NCBI GenBank assembly: GCA_002471845.1
Contig: DKQT01000036.1
Location: forward strand, 7,334-71,333
Source: Fidelibacterota bacterium UBA7301
Lineage (GTDB): Bacteria > Fidelibacterota > Marinisomatia > Marinisomatales > TCS55
DNA: 64,000 nt
Direction: 5' to 3'
Position 1 is the first letter of the stretch, and the number at the start of each line of letters is the position of its first letter. The notes below the pieces were generated by a model that was not told the origin of the DNA, did not search any database, and saw only the letters and a program-made list of their open reading frames with translations. Positions 1 to 7,447 of the stretch are shown piece by piece. The position numbers and the translations under genes were made by a program.

Positions 1-67
1 TTATTTTGTTTCTCCATTATCTGTCCGGACAAACAGGAAAATGCAACCAGTAATGGTAGTAAAATTC

Positions 68-1441
68 TCATCGGATATAAATTGTTTTAATATTCACGAA
101 TTCCAATATACCATAGGATGAAAGTTCATTGCCATAACCGGATTCTTTTACGCCACCAAAAGGTAACCGGGGATCGGAGCGAACAAAATCGTTGACAAAT
201 CCCGCCCCCGCTTCCAACTGGGTTTCTACAATTTTCCGCCCCTTTTCAATATTGGATGTAAATACCGCTGCCCCCAATCCAAAGGGTGTTTGATTGGCCA
301 ACGCCAAGGCTTCTTCTTCCTCATTCGCCGAAATTATAGAAGCCACAGGACCAAACAATTCCTCATCAAATGCGGCCATACCTGGGGTAACATTAGATAA
401 AACAGTTACGGGATGAAAGGCGCTATTTTCTGTTTGGGGGATTTCACTTTCATATAAAACCCTAGCCCCTGCCTTGATGCTGGCTTTTACCTGGGATTCC
501 AATTCCTCTTTTGCTGATTCGTTAACCATAGGCCCAACTGTTGTTTCTTCTTCAAATGGATCTCCCACCACTTGTTTTTTCATTGCAACCACGATTTTAT
601 CTTCAAATTCTGAATGAATGGTTGCATCAACGATAAACCGTTTTGCTGCAATACAACTTTGACCTGTATTTAAAAGTCGCCCGGTAACACATGCGCTCAC
701 AGCTTGATCCAAATCTGCATCTTTCAGAATTACGTAAGGGTCACTGCCTCCCAACTCCAGGACGGTTTTTTTCAACATTGATCCGGCTTTTTGTGCCACC
801 GCTTTTCCCGCCGGCGTACTGCCTGTGAGTGTGACCGCTTTTACGAATGGGTTTTCTATAACTTCCGCCACTTTGGATGAACCAACGGTGAGATTTCGAA
901 ATACATTCGGGGGAAACCCGGCTTCTAAAAATAAGCCTTCAATCGCGTCAGCGCACCCTTGCACATTGGATGCGTGTTTTAATACAGCCACATTACCGGC
1001 GATCACAGCAGGGGCGGCGAAGCGAAAGACCTGCCAGATGGGGAAATTCCATGGCATAACAGCTAAAACAACCCCCAATGGTTGATAGGTTATATAACTT
1101 TCAGTGGCGTCTGTTTCTATATATTTTTCTTTTAAAAATTCCGGCCCGTTATCAGCATAATAATCACATCCAAGGGCGGACTTTTCCGCTTCTGCTTTTC
1201 CTTGGGCCAAAGGTTTTCCCATTTCCAGTGCCATAAGTCTAGCAAATTCATTTTGGCGTAATCGCAGGATTTCAGCCAAATTACGAAAATACTGACAGCG
1301 GTCTTCAATTTTCAAAGAGTGCCAACCGACAAAGGCATCATTAACCTCATTTAAAACGGATGAAATTTCAGTTGAAGTCATTTCCGGGTATGTGCCAACC
1401 ACATCCCCATTGACTGGGTTGGTTGATTTTAGATCAGCCAC
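68..1441 (-). CDS. NAD(P)-dependent aldehyde dehydrogenase, succinate-semialdehyde dehydrogenase-like
   Basis: A full-length aldehyde dehydrogenase of about 457 residues that oxidises an aldehyde to an acid with NAD(P)+. The catalytic cysteine lies in GQSCIAAKR (about residue 263) and the general-base glutamate in LELGGSDPY (about residue 229). The PWNFPIWQ and LPFGGVKESGYG motifs are also present. Length and motifs fit the succinate-semialdehyde dehydrogenase branch, but the substrate is inferred. The reading frame opens upstream at 1489, but I prefer the GTG at 1441: it follows a strong AAAGGAAG ribosome site and gives the family's usual N-terminus (STNPVNGD). It overlaps the stop of the upstream membrane-protein gene by a few bases, so the two are probably translationally coupled. 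Confidence 0.88.
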   Translation of the reverse strand: MADLKSTNPVNGDVVGTYPEMTSTEISSVLNEVNDAFVGWHSLKIEDRCQYFRNLAEILRLRQNEFARLMALEMGKPLAQGKAEAEKSALGCDYYADNGPEFLKEKYIETDATESYITYQPLGVVLAVMPWNFPIWQVFRFAAPAVIAGNVAVLKHASNVQGCADAIEGLFLEAGFPPNVFRNLTVGSSKVAEVIENPFVKAVTLTGSTPAGKAVAQKAGSMLKKTVLELGGSDPYVILKDADLDQAVSACVTGRLLNTGQSCIAAKRFIVDATIHSEFEDKIVVAMKKQVVGDPFEEETTVGPMVNESAKEELESQVKASIKAGARVLYESEIPQTENSAFHPVTVLSNVTPGMAAFDEELFGPVASIISANEEEEALALANQTPFGLGAAVFTSNIEKGRKIVETQLEAGAGFVNDFVRSDPRLPFGGVKESGYGNELSSYGILEFVNIKTIYIR

Positions 1442-2162
1442 TAATCTTCCTTTTTTCAATCCATAGAAAAAGTAAATATGCAAAACCAAAATGGGCTAAA
1501 GCAACAAATTCTCCTGCGAGAATATACCATGGCCAAGGACCCATATAATCCAAGAGGGAAGCCATGGGCGGCTTCTCCATGATCCAAAAATAATTGGCAT
1601 CCAAAAGGATATTGGCAAATAAAGCAACCGCCAGGAAAATGTTTAGGGCTATAAATGCTTTTTTCAAACTGTTCAGGGTTGGTTTCATATCATAGACTAC
1701 AACCGCATAGATCAAGGCCACCACCAGCAGATGATGCCCAACAAAATATCGGAAATAATGAAAATGAGGAAAATCCTGGACAATGTCCGGGGTCATCATC
1801 CCCTGGAGCATCCCTGACAATCCCCAGAAATACAGGATTTCAAATGTCCTGAAGTTGCGTTTAATCATGACCAAAGGCATCAGCAGATTAGCAAAACGAC
1901 AGAGTTGAAACGGCAAATGAAGGGCGATATCGAAAGAGCCGCCTAAACTCTCCAACAATACCCAAATGGGATAATTGATGAAAATTAAGACACCCATCAC
2001 ATAGCCCACTCGATTCTGCTGATTAGGGTTGAGATAGTTTTTGCCATACCAGGGCAACCAAAAAACCAGGAATAAAAATAAAAAAATGGCCGTCCAATGG
2101 GACGGCCCAAATAATTCAAAGTTTTCGTAAGAATTTAAATATCCAGCTACTGCTGAACGCAT
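1434..2162 (-). CDS. TIGR02206/YwaF-family integral membrane protein
   Basis: A 242-residue protein with about seven hydrophobic segments. It resembles the TIGR02206 (YwaF) family of six- to seven-helix membrane proteins, whose function is unknown. Typical features are the early FGPSHWTAIF stretch, the PFQLCRFANLLMP segment in mid-protein and the FRYFVGHHLLV segment. It starts 8 bases after the stop of a 71-residue membrane protein and its 3' end overlaps the aldehyde dehydrogenase start, so all three probably share an mRNA. The family assignment comes from recall of its motifs and was not searched. Confidence 0.75.
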   Translation of the reverse strand: MRSAVAGYLNSYENFELFGPSHWTAIFLFLFLVFWLPWYGKNYLNPNQQNRVGYVMGVLIFINYPIWVLLESLGGSFDIALHLPFQLCRFANLLMPLVMIKRNFRTFEILYFWGLSGMLQGMMTPDIVQDFPHFHYFRYFVGHHLLVVALIYAVVVYDMKPTLNSLKKAFIALNIFLAVALFANILLDANYFWIMEKPPMASLLDYMGPWPWYILAGEFVALAHFGFAYLLFLWIEKRKISG

Positions 2163-2170
2163 GACAGGGA

Positions 2171-2386
2171 TTAGGCATCCTTTTCATGATCGGGTTTCTG
2201 GCCCCCGCCGATTTTCCGGAGTTGAATCATAGCTCCCAGAAGTGAAATAACGGCCAACATCCAAATCTGGCTGAAAGGGTTTCCAGCGGACCGTTCAAAC
2301 CAGCCATGGATAAATATCGCAATGGCTAAGACGACGAGAGCAATTCCGATTCCCAGGCGGACCTTATCATTCAAAAATCCGCTCAT
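2171..2386 (-). CDS. Small two-helix membrane protein, unknown function
   Basis: A 71-residue protein with two hydrophobic segments (about residues 10-28 and 40-56) and a charged, probably cytosolic tail rich in Lys, Asp, Glu and His. I do not recognise a family. Its ATG overlaps the stop of the Lys/Ala-rich gene by four bases (ATGA type), and the YwaF-like gene follows 8 bases after its stop. This coupling supports it as a real gene. The short soluble stretch between the helices (WFERSAGNPFSQ) is the only distinctive feature. Confidence 0.6.
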   Translation of the reverse strand: MSGFLNDKVRLGIGIALVVLAIAIFIHGWFERSAGNPFSQIWMLAVISLLGAMIQLRKIGGGQKPDHEKDA

Positions 2387-2667
2387 GCTTCTGCCTTCTT
2401 AGCTGCTGGTTTCTTTTTAGCGGCCTTGGCTTTGGTTTTTTTGGCGGCCGAAGTTGTTTTTTTAGCAGGCGTTTTTTTGGACGTGGCCTTTTTAGCTGCT
2501 GTCTTTGTTTTTGTTTTGGTCTTTTTTACCGTGGCTTTGGTTGCTGTTTTCGTTGTTGCTTTTTCAGCCTTTTTTTTAGACCCTGCAATGGCGGCCGTTT
2601 TTAATGCTTTTAACCTTTCTTTATTTTTCCTGTGTTTCTTTGCTACGAGTCTTTGCTTCTTATTCAT
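2383..2667 (-). CDS. Histone H1-like lysine/alanine-rich DNA-binding protein
   Basis: A 94-residue, extremely basic protein. The first ~30 residues (MNKKQRLVAKKHRKNKERLK) look like a basic helix. The rest is low-complexity Lys/Ala/Thr/Pro with repeated AAKK, KKTPAKK and KKPAAKK units, as in the eukaryotic H1 C-terminal tail and in bacterial H1-like proteins (chlamydial Hc, Bordetella BpH1 and others). Nucleoid binding or RNA/ribosome association is inferred from charge only. The opposite strand has an open frame here (2426-2809) that is only the Phe/Val/Ala mirror of the lysine codons. It is the first gene of a small operon with two membrane proteins and an aldehyde dehydrogenase. Confidence 0.7.
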   Translation of the reverse strand: MNKKQRLVAKKHRKNKERLKALKTAAIAGSKKKAEKATTKTATKATVKKTKTKTKTAAKKATSKKTPAKKTTSAAKKTKAKAAKKKPAAKKAEA

Positions 2668-2696
2668 TCCACTTCCTTTAAGAGTTTTTAATTTTT

Positions 2697-2738
2697 CGGG
2701 GACGCTTGGGAATCCCTGCCGGCAGGCAGGGAACCCAA
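2697..2738 (-). repeat. Partial copy of the tRNA-Sec 3' end interrupted by a 16-bp palindromic insert
   Basis: The bases CGGGNACGCTTGGGAATC followed by GAACCCAA occur both in the tRNA-Sec 3' half (2751-2768 onward) and here. In this copy the two parts are separated by CCTGCCGGCAGGCAGG (2715-2730), which falls exactly in the T-loop. The shared part covers the discriminator base, the acceptor 3' strand and the T-arm with one mismatch. This was read directly by aligning the two stretches; the mechanism is not known. Confidence 0.75.
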
Positions 2739-2751
2739 AATACTCTATCAG

Positions 2752-2844
2752 CGGGAACGCTTGGGAATCGAACCCAACTCCCCGCTCTTCACGGGGACAA
2801 CGGTGTTGAAGACCGCGAGGGGCACCAGCCTCCTAATCATTCCC
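2752..2844 (-). tRNA. selC: tRNA-Sec (anticodon UCA)
   Basis: A 93-base leftward tRNA. The acceptor begins GGGAATGA and pairs with GCGTTCCC (seven pairs, one of them G-U, plus a mismatch at the eighth position), followed by discriminator G. The anticodon stem GCGGT/ACCGT carries the loop CTTCAAC, so the anticodon is TCA. A long variable arm has a six-pair stem (TCCCCG/CGGGGA), and the T-arm is TTGGG-TTCGATT-CCCAA. The extended acceptor, the long variable arm and the UCA anticodon together identify selenocysteine tRNA. CCA is not encoded. It lies 20 bases after the TPR-SPOR gene stop on the same strand and is probably processed from that transcript. selA, selB and selD are not in this window. 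Confidence 0.88.
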
Positions 2845-2863
2845 ATATGGGGGTCATATCCCC

Positions 2864-3709
2864 TTATTCGGGGTTGTTTATGACCCGGAAATCTAATCCA
2901 AATTTCTTTTTCAGTTTCCGTCCAATTTTATCGGCAGATTCCTTTGTTTCAAAACGCACAATTCTGACAGCGTGGAGCCGTTTCCCATTGGAATTCACTG
3001 TATGAACTTCTGTGGCATACCCATTCCCCTGGAGTTGTTTTTTCAGACGATTTGCATTATCATATTTTCCGAAGGCCCCCACTTGAATTACCCATGGTTT
3101 AGGTATTCGCTTGGGTACCACATCTTTCCGTTTAGCCTTGGCGGACTTGATTCGGTTACTGATTGCGCTGGGGTCCAATTTAACCAATTTGGCTTTCCGG
3201 CGTGAATTATCCAATCCCTCGATCCCATATTGCAAATATTTTAAACTCGGGTACAATTGTTTGATAGTCCGCAGCGCTGCCTTGGCAGAATCTTCCTCTC
3301 CCGTAGCAAAATAAGAATTGACCATAAGATCCAGTGCCCGCTGGTGATGATCTCCCTGGGGGTATTTGAATAAAACTGCCTTAAACTGGACGCTTGCCTG
3401 GGAATAGAGTCCACGTGAAAACAGGTATTCGCCAATTTTCATCCCGGCTCTCGATGCAAACGGTGAATTGGGAAATTTATTTATAAAATCCCGAAACTGA
3501 ATAAGGGAAGCATCGCCGTTATCATTGACCATGGCCTGGAGGAAATATACCCCCGCTTCATCCGGATACCGATTTAATAATTCAGGCAAATTAAGCTTTA
3601 CTTCATCCAACCTTCCCTTTTCAAGCAGGGTTAAATAGAGATCAATATTTTGAGCATAAAGCTGTTCCCCGAAAAGAATCGCAAAGATAAATAATGAACA
3701 CTTCCTCAT
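2864..3709 (-). CDS. TPR-repeat protein with C-terminal SPOR domain
   Basis: A 281-residue exported protein. The N-terminus is a signal peptide (KCSLFIFAILFGEQLYAQN, cleavage near residue 19). Residues ~25-160 form tetratricopeptide-like helices (YLTLLEKGRLDEVKLNL, FINKFPNSPFASRAG, QLYPSLKYLQ). The last ~75 residues are a SPOR domain (PWVIQVGAFGKYDNANRL through VRIVRFETKESADKIG). SPOR domains bind glycan strands stripped of stem peptides at division sites, so a periplasmic role in cell-wall or septum work is likely. The gene's start overlaps the stop of the LapB-like TPR gene by four bases. It probably belongs to the leftward lapA-lapB-like unit. Confidence 0.8.
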   Translation of the reverse strand: MRKCSLFIFAILFGEQLYAQNIDLYLTLLEKGRLDEVKLNLPELLNRYPDEAGVYFLQAMVNDNGDASLIQFRDFINKFPNSPFASRAGMKIGEYLFSRGLYSQASVQFKAVLFKYPQGDHHQRALDLMVNSYFATGEEDSAKAALRTIKQLYPSLKYLQYGIEGLDNSRRKAKLVKLDPSAISNRIKSAKAKRKDVVPKRIPKPWVIQVGAFGKYDNANRLKKQLQGNGYATEVHTVNSNGKRLHAVRIVRFETKESADKIGRKLKKKFGLDFRVINNPE

Positions 3710-4752
3710 TTCTCGTCGGGATTGGTTAAAAGTTGAATAATATCATCAATCTGGTTGGATAACTCATGGGGTTTTGACACATGAAGTGACAACTTCAGCT
3801 TCATAAGGTGTGCATGGATTGAGCCGTTATTCCTGGTAAGGGCATCATCTACAAGATTAAGGGCATTACTGTGTTCCCCCTTTTCTTCCAGTACATTCGC
3901 AAGTTTAGCCAATGCATTCAAGTTGGATGGGTCTTTTTCCAAAATCCGCTCATAGAATTTTTCCACTTCACTGAAGCGGCCGAGATCAAATAAGGCAGAT
4001 TCAATTTTCGAATAAACATAACGACCATCTTCTGGATTGATCAGGGCGAACTTTTCCCAATTTTCAATAGCCTTTACTAGATCCCTGTTTTCAGCAAATA
4101 GGTCCCCCAATCTTAAATAGGGCAGTCCGAAATCCGGGGCTGTCTTAATGGCTTTCTGGAATTGGGCTTCCGCTTCTTTTCGCTGGCCTTTTTCCAATTT
4201 GTCCATCCCTTGGAAAACGAGGAATCTAGCAATCTGGACCGGATCCTGGGATTGCCTCAGTTTCTGTATGGATTTGGTAACCTGGGTGGCACGATCCCAA
4301 TCCCGCTGATCTTCAAAAATTTTCAGTAAAAATTCATTGGCCCACAGGTTTTTTCGATCCAGTTTCAGAACAATTTCAGCTTCCCGTCTGGCCTTGTTCA
4401 AATGGCCGATCTGTTCAAAATCCAGTGCCAGGGATTGATGAATATCCCGGCGTATTTCATTGGTCAGATTGGGACGTACAGTGAGAGATTGATGAATTTT
4501 TACCGCTGCCTGGGCATTTCCTTCTTCCCGGAGAATATCCCCCATTTGGAGGTAGGCATCGATATGACTGGTGTCTTGTTTAACCACATCCCTTAAGTGA
4601 TCCAAGGCTGTGCGTGTATCCCCCTGAACCATGGCATTCAACGCATGGGTATAAATGGACTCGGTGCGCTTTTGCTTTTTAGGACGGTAATAATAAAAAA
4701 GAAATCCGCCCGCTAGAACCAGCGCAACGGCAATCGGAATAATCCAATTCAA
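3706..4752 (-). CDS. LapB-like (YciM) TPR protein, membrane-anchored
   Basis: A 348-residue protein with one N-terminal transmembrane helix (about residues 2-20, WIIPIAVALVLAGGFLFYYY) followed by about eight TPR units to the C-terminus. It sits two bases after a LapA-type gene, the order seen for lapA-lapB in proteobacteria, where LapB (YciM) tunes lipopolysaccharide synthesis through LpxC turnover. The classic LapB ends in a rubredoxin-like zinc module with two CxxC pairs. Here no cysteine pairs are present and the protein ends at a TPR helix. The role by analogy is therefore likely but not secure. Confidence 0.7.
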   Translation of the reverse strand: MNWIIPIAVALVLAGGFLFYYYRPKKQKRTESIYTHALNAMVQGDTRTALDHLRDVVKQDTSHIDAYLQMGDILREEGNAQAAVKIHQSLTVRPNLTNEIRRDIHQSLALDFEQIGHLNKARREAEIVLKLDRKNLWANEFLLKIFEDQRDWDRATQVTKSIQKLRQSQDPVQIARFLVFQGMDKLEKGQRKEAEAQFQKAIKTAPDFGLPYLRLGDLFAENRDLVKAIENWEKFALINPEDGRYVYSKIESALFDLGRFSEVEKFYERILEKDPSNLNALAKLANVLEEKGEHSNALNLVDDALTRNNGSIHAHLMKLKLSLHVSKPHELSNQIDDIIQLLTNPDEK

Positions 4753-4754
4753 TG

Positions 4755-5072
4755 TTAGACGTCTCCGTCTTCCGTTTCATAAATACCTTCGTCAATTGCC
4801 ACATTGCGAAGGTCGTTCAGCTCATCTGAAAGGCGTCGGTTTTTAGTTTTCAAGGAGCGAATCTCCGATTTTCCAGATAGAATATTGGTCACCGCCACAC
4901 CATACCCAATGAGAATGCCGACAGAAAGGGCTCCCAGCATCACCAGGGCCACCTGCACATTGTCATATTGGGCTACAATTAGATTCACCGAAACCAAGTT
5001 TGTGTTTTGCATCAGAAAAACCAAAACTAGGATAAGGACCACCAATCCTGCAAAAATTTTAACCAGTTTCAT
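4755..5072 (-). CDS. LapA-domain (DUF1049) inner-membrane protein
   Basis: A 105-residue protein with two transmembrane helices (about residues 5-22 and 42-66) and a cytosolic coiled coil (KSEIRSLKTKNRRLSDELND). The pattern FLMQNTNLVSVNLI after helix 1 is characteristic of LapA (DUF1049; 'QN...V.V.F'). LapA and LapB act together in lipopolysaccharide assembly in E. coli. Its ATG overlaps the miaB stop by one base, and the LapB-like gene follows at once. An acidic tail (DEGIYETEDGDV) ends the protein. Confidence 0.8.
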   Translation of the reverse strand: MKLVKIFAGLVVLILVLVFLMQNTNLVSVNLIVAQYDNVQVALVMLGALSVGILIGYGVAVTNILSGKSEIRSLKTKNRRLSDELNDLRNVAIDEGIYETEDGDV

Positions 5073-6400
5073 CAGGCTCCCTCCATTTCTTGAATTTGAA
5101 TAATTTCTCCGTGCAGGGAAATCCCGCGGGCATCTTTGATTCTCACTGGAACAAGGTCCTTTACCTGAACATCCCCTTTATCAAAGATAACCAATTTATT
5201 GGAATCTGTACGCCCTGCCCATTGGTCTGAAGATCGTTTGCTTTCCTTTTCAACCAGGACTAATTCAGTGCGCCCCACCAATTCTTTATTCCGGAGTAAG
5301 GTATGCTGTTTTTGGGTTTCAATCACCCGTTCCAGGCGATTCTGCTTTTCACTTTCTGAAACATGGTCCTCGAATTCCGCTGCTTTTGTTCCGGGGCGGG
5401 ATGAGTATTTAAATGTAAAAGCGGAATCAAACTTTATCATTTCCATTACTTCAATTGTTTCCTGGAATTCTGCTTCATTCTCCCCGGGGAATCCCACAAT
5501 AATATCCGTTGAAATACCCGCACCGGGCAATGTTTTTCGTATTTTATTGGCCAGGGTGATGAATTCTTTTTTCGTGTATGTTCGATTCATTTGCTTTAAA
5601 ACACGGTCATTCCCCGCCTGGAGAGGTAAATGAACATAATTGCAGATATTTTCATGCTTAGCCATCACATCCAAAACTTCCTGGGTCATGTCCTGGGGAT
5701 GGGGTGATGTATAACGAATTCGTTTTAATCCCGGGAATTGAGCCACAGCTTCCAGCAATTCGTGGAATCCCAACCCGTCATAGTTATAAGAATTTACATT
5801 TTGTCCCAGAAGGGTGATCTCCACAAACCCGTCGGCCACCGCTTTTGCCGCTTCATCTACAATACTGTTTAAACTTCTGGATCGTTCCCGCCCGCGGGTA
5901 AAAGGGACAATACAAAATGTACAGAATTTATCACAGCCCCGCATGATGGATATCCAAGCGTTAATTCCCTCACTCCTGCTGGGAAACATATCATCATAGA
6001 CTTCGAAACGGGACAGTTTCGTATCCACCAAATGGTCGCTTTCACCGTTTCTTTCACGGATCATTTCAGACAGCCGGCGGTAGGAATCAGGACCTAAAAC
6101 AATATCCACATAGGGCTTGGACTCGAGGATGTCATCCTTAAGATTCTGGGCCATGCAGCCGAGGACACCAATAATCATCCCCGGATTTTTCTTCTTGATT
6201 TGTTGATAATAACCCAAACGGGAGTGAACCTTATCTTCTGCATGTTCCCGGATGGCACAGGTATTTACAAATATAGCGTCAGCATCATGGATATCCTTGG
6301 ATTCGGTATAGCCTTCCCTGGTGAGAAGACCGGAAACCAGCTCTGAATCCGCCACGTTCATCTGGCAGCCATACGTTTCTATATAGTATGATTTATTCAT
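5072..6400 (-). CDS. miaB: tRNA-2-methylthio-N6-dimethylallyladenosine synthase MiaB
   Basis: A 442-residue radical-SAM methylthiotransferase that adds a 2-methylthio group to i6A37 of tRNAs reading UNN codons. The N-terminal domain binds one [4Fe-4S] cluster through Cys12 (ETYGCQMNVADSE), the Cys in NTCAIREHAE and the Cys in VLGCMAQNL. The radical-SAM cluster uses CDKFCTFC (about residues 155-162) followed by IVPFTRGRERSR. A C-terminal TRAM domain carries LVLVEKESKRSSDQWAGRTD. The length is normal and all clusters are intact. It lies between an M23 peptidase gene and lapA on the leftward strand. Confidence 0.95.
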   Translation of the reverse strand: MNKSYYIETYGCQMNVADSELVSGLLTREGYTESKDIHDADAIFVNTCAIREHAEDKVHSRLGYYQQIKKKNPGMIIGVLGCMAQNLKDDILESKPYVDIVLGPDSYRRLSEMIRERNGESDHLVDTKLSRFEVYDDMFPSRSEGINAWISIMRGCDKFCTFCIVPFTRGRERSRSLNSIVDEAAKAVADGFVEITLLGQNVNSYNYDGLGFHELLEAVAQFPGLKRIRYTSPHPQDMTQEVLDVMAKHENICNYVHLPLQAGNDRVLKQMNRTYTKKEFITLANKIRKTLPGAGISTDIIVGFPGENEAEFQETIEVMEMIKFDSAFTFKYSSRPGTKAAEFEDHVSESEKQNRLERVIETQKQHTLLRNKELVGRTELVLVEKESKRSSDQWAGRTDSNKLVIFDKGDVQVKDLVPVRIKDARGISLHGEIIQIQEMEGA

Positions 6401-6446
6401 GGGGCAATTGTTAAAATTACTGAGAGAGTAATAGAGTAAAAAAGGC

Positions 6447-7385
6447 TTACTTCAAGTAGCCGGAGAAAAAATAATCCATTGGATTTTGGGGTGCGCCGTA
6501 CTGATGGACTTCATAATGGAGGTGGGGACCCGCTGAGCGACCACTATTTCCGGAAATGGCGATTAATTCACCGCGCTTCAATTCCTGACCTCGCTTTACC
6601 TTTATGTTCGCCAAATGAGCGTAGATGGTCCTATACCCGTTACCGTGGTCAATCTTAATCACTTTACCATAACCGCCCTGGTTCCCGGCATAGCGAACTT
6701 TCCCGTCGGCAGGAGAATATACCTTGGTGCCTGTATTCACAGCGAAATCCTGTCCGTAATGATAGCGTACTTTTCCAGTAAAAGGATCCTCTCGATACCC
6801 AAACCCGGAACCCAAAAAACCTTCTTGAACCGGACGAATAGAAGGAACTATTTTCAAATTATCGGAATGATCACGAACCTTATCATAAAGCGTATTATAA
6901 CTTTTTAACTCCAATTTTACTTTTCTTGATAGGGCTTCCACATTCATCTCAATTTCTGAAATGCGGGATGTGACATCCGGTGCAATGCCGTCCATAGCTG
7001 GATTATTAATATTTGTACCACCCACACCCATTTTCCTTACATCCTGGTCAATCTGGGGTAAACCTGCATAGGTCCGTATGGCCTGATCTTTTTCCTCAAT
7101 TGTACCCACTTTACCGGATACGTCCTCAAGTTCAGTTTGCAATTCTACTAAGGTCTGAGTCAATTGTTGATAACTAGCCCGCAAATCCTTCAACTTGGCC
7201 CTGTATAAAAGACCGGTCATAGCATCGGCGCTAAAGAATAGTATCACAGATACAAATACAACAGCAATCCCCGCAATCGTCAAAAGTTTCTGATGGGAAA
7301 AGTGAAAATGATGCACATCTGTATCTCTTTCGGATACTATGATATAGTTATGGTATTTATGTGATTTTTTCTTACGACGAAACAT
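6447..7385 (-). CDS. M23-family murein endopeptidase with N-terminal membrane anchor
   Basis: A 312-residue protein. Residues ~33-55 are a transmembrane helix (IAGIAVVFVSVILFFSA), followed by a coiled coil (~62-105, YQQLTQTLVELQTELEDV). The M23 (LytM/lysostaphin) domain occupies about 200-300. Zinc ligands are present: H and D in HYGQDFAVNTG and the HxH in GPHLHYEVHQ, plus HGNGYRTIYAHL. All catalytic residues appear intact, so this should be an active DD-endopeptidase or hydrolase in the periplasm rather than a degenerate activator. It resembles the bactofilin-associated/RodZ-era M23 proteins in layout, but a more exact role is not visible. Confidence 0.85.
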   Translation of the reverse strand: MFRRKKKSHKYHNYIIVSERDTDVHHFHFSHQKLLTIAGIAVVFVSVILFFSADAMTGLLYRAKLKDLRASYQQLTQTLVELQTELEDVSGKVGTIEEKDQAIRTYAGLPQIDQDVRKMGVGGTNINNPAMDGIAPDVTSRISEIEMNVEALSRKVKLELKSYNTLYDKVRDHSDNLKIVPSIRPVQEGFLGSGFGYREDPFTGKVRYHYGQDFAVNTGTKVYSPADGKVRYAGNQGGYGKVIKIDHGNGYRTIYAHLANIKVKRGQELKRGELIAISGNSGRSAGPHLHYEVHQYGAPQNPMDYFFSGYLK

Positions 7386-7447
7386 GATTAATTCGACCTT
7401 AAGTAATCTCTTAATTTATAATTTTATTTATCAAACAGCCAAATTGA

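Noticed and set aside
1..67. Possible start of another leftward gene (ATGGAGAAACAA at 17 going off the edge)
   Set aside because: Only five codons lie inside the window and no motif can be judged.
2426..2809. 127-residue rightward frame opposite the H1-like gene
   Set aside because: It is the reverse complement of lysine/alanine codons (giving Phe/Val/Ala) and runs across the tRNA-Sec 3' region; composition is not protein-like.
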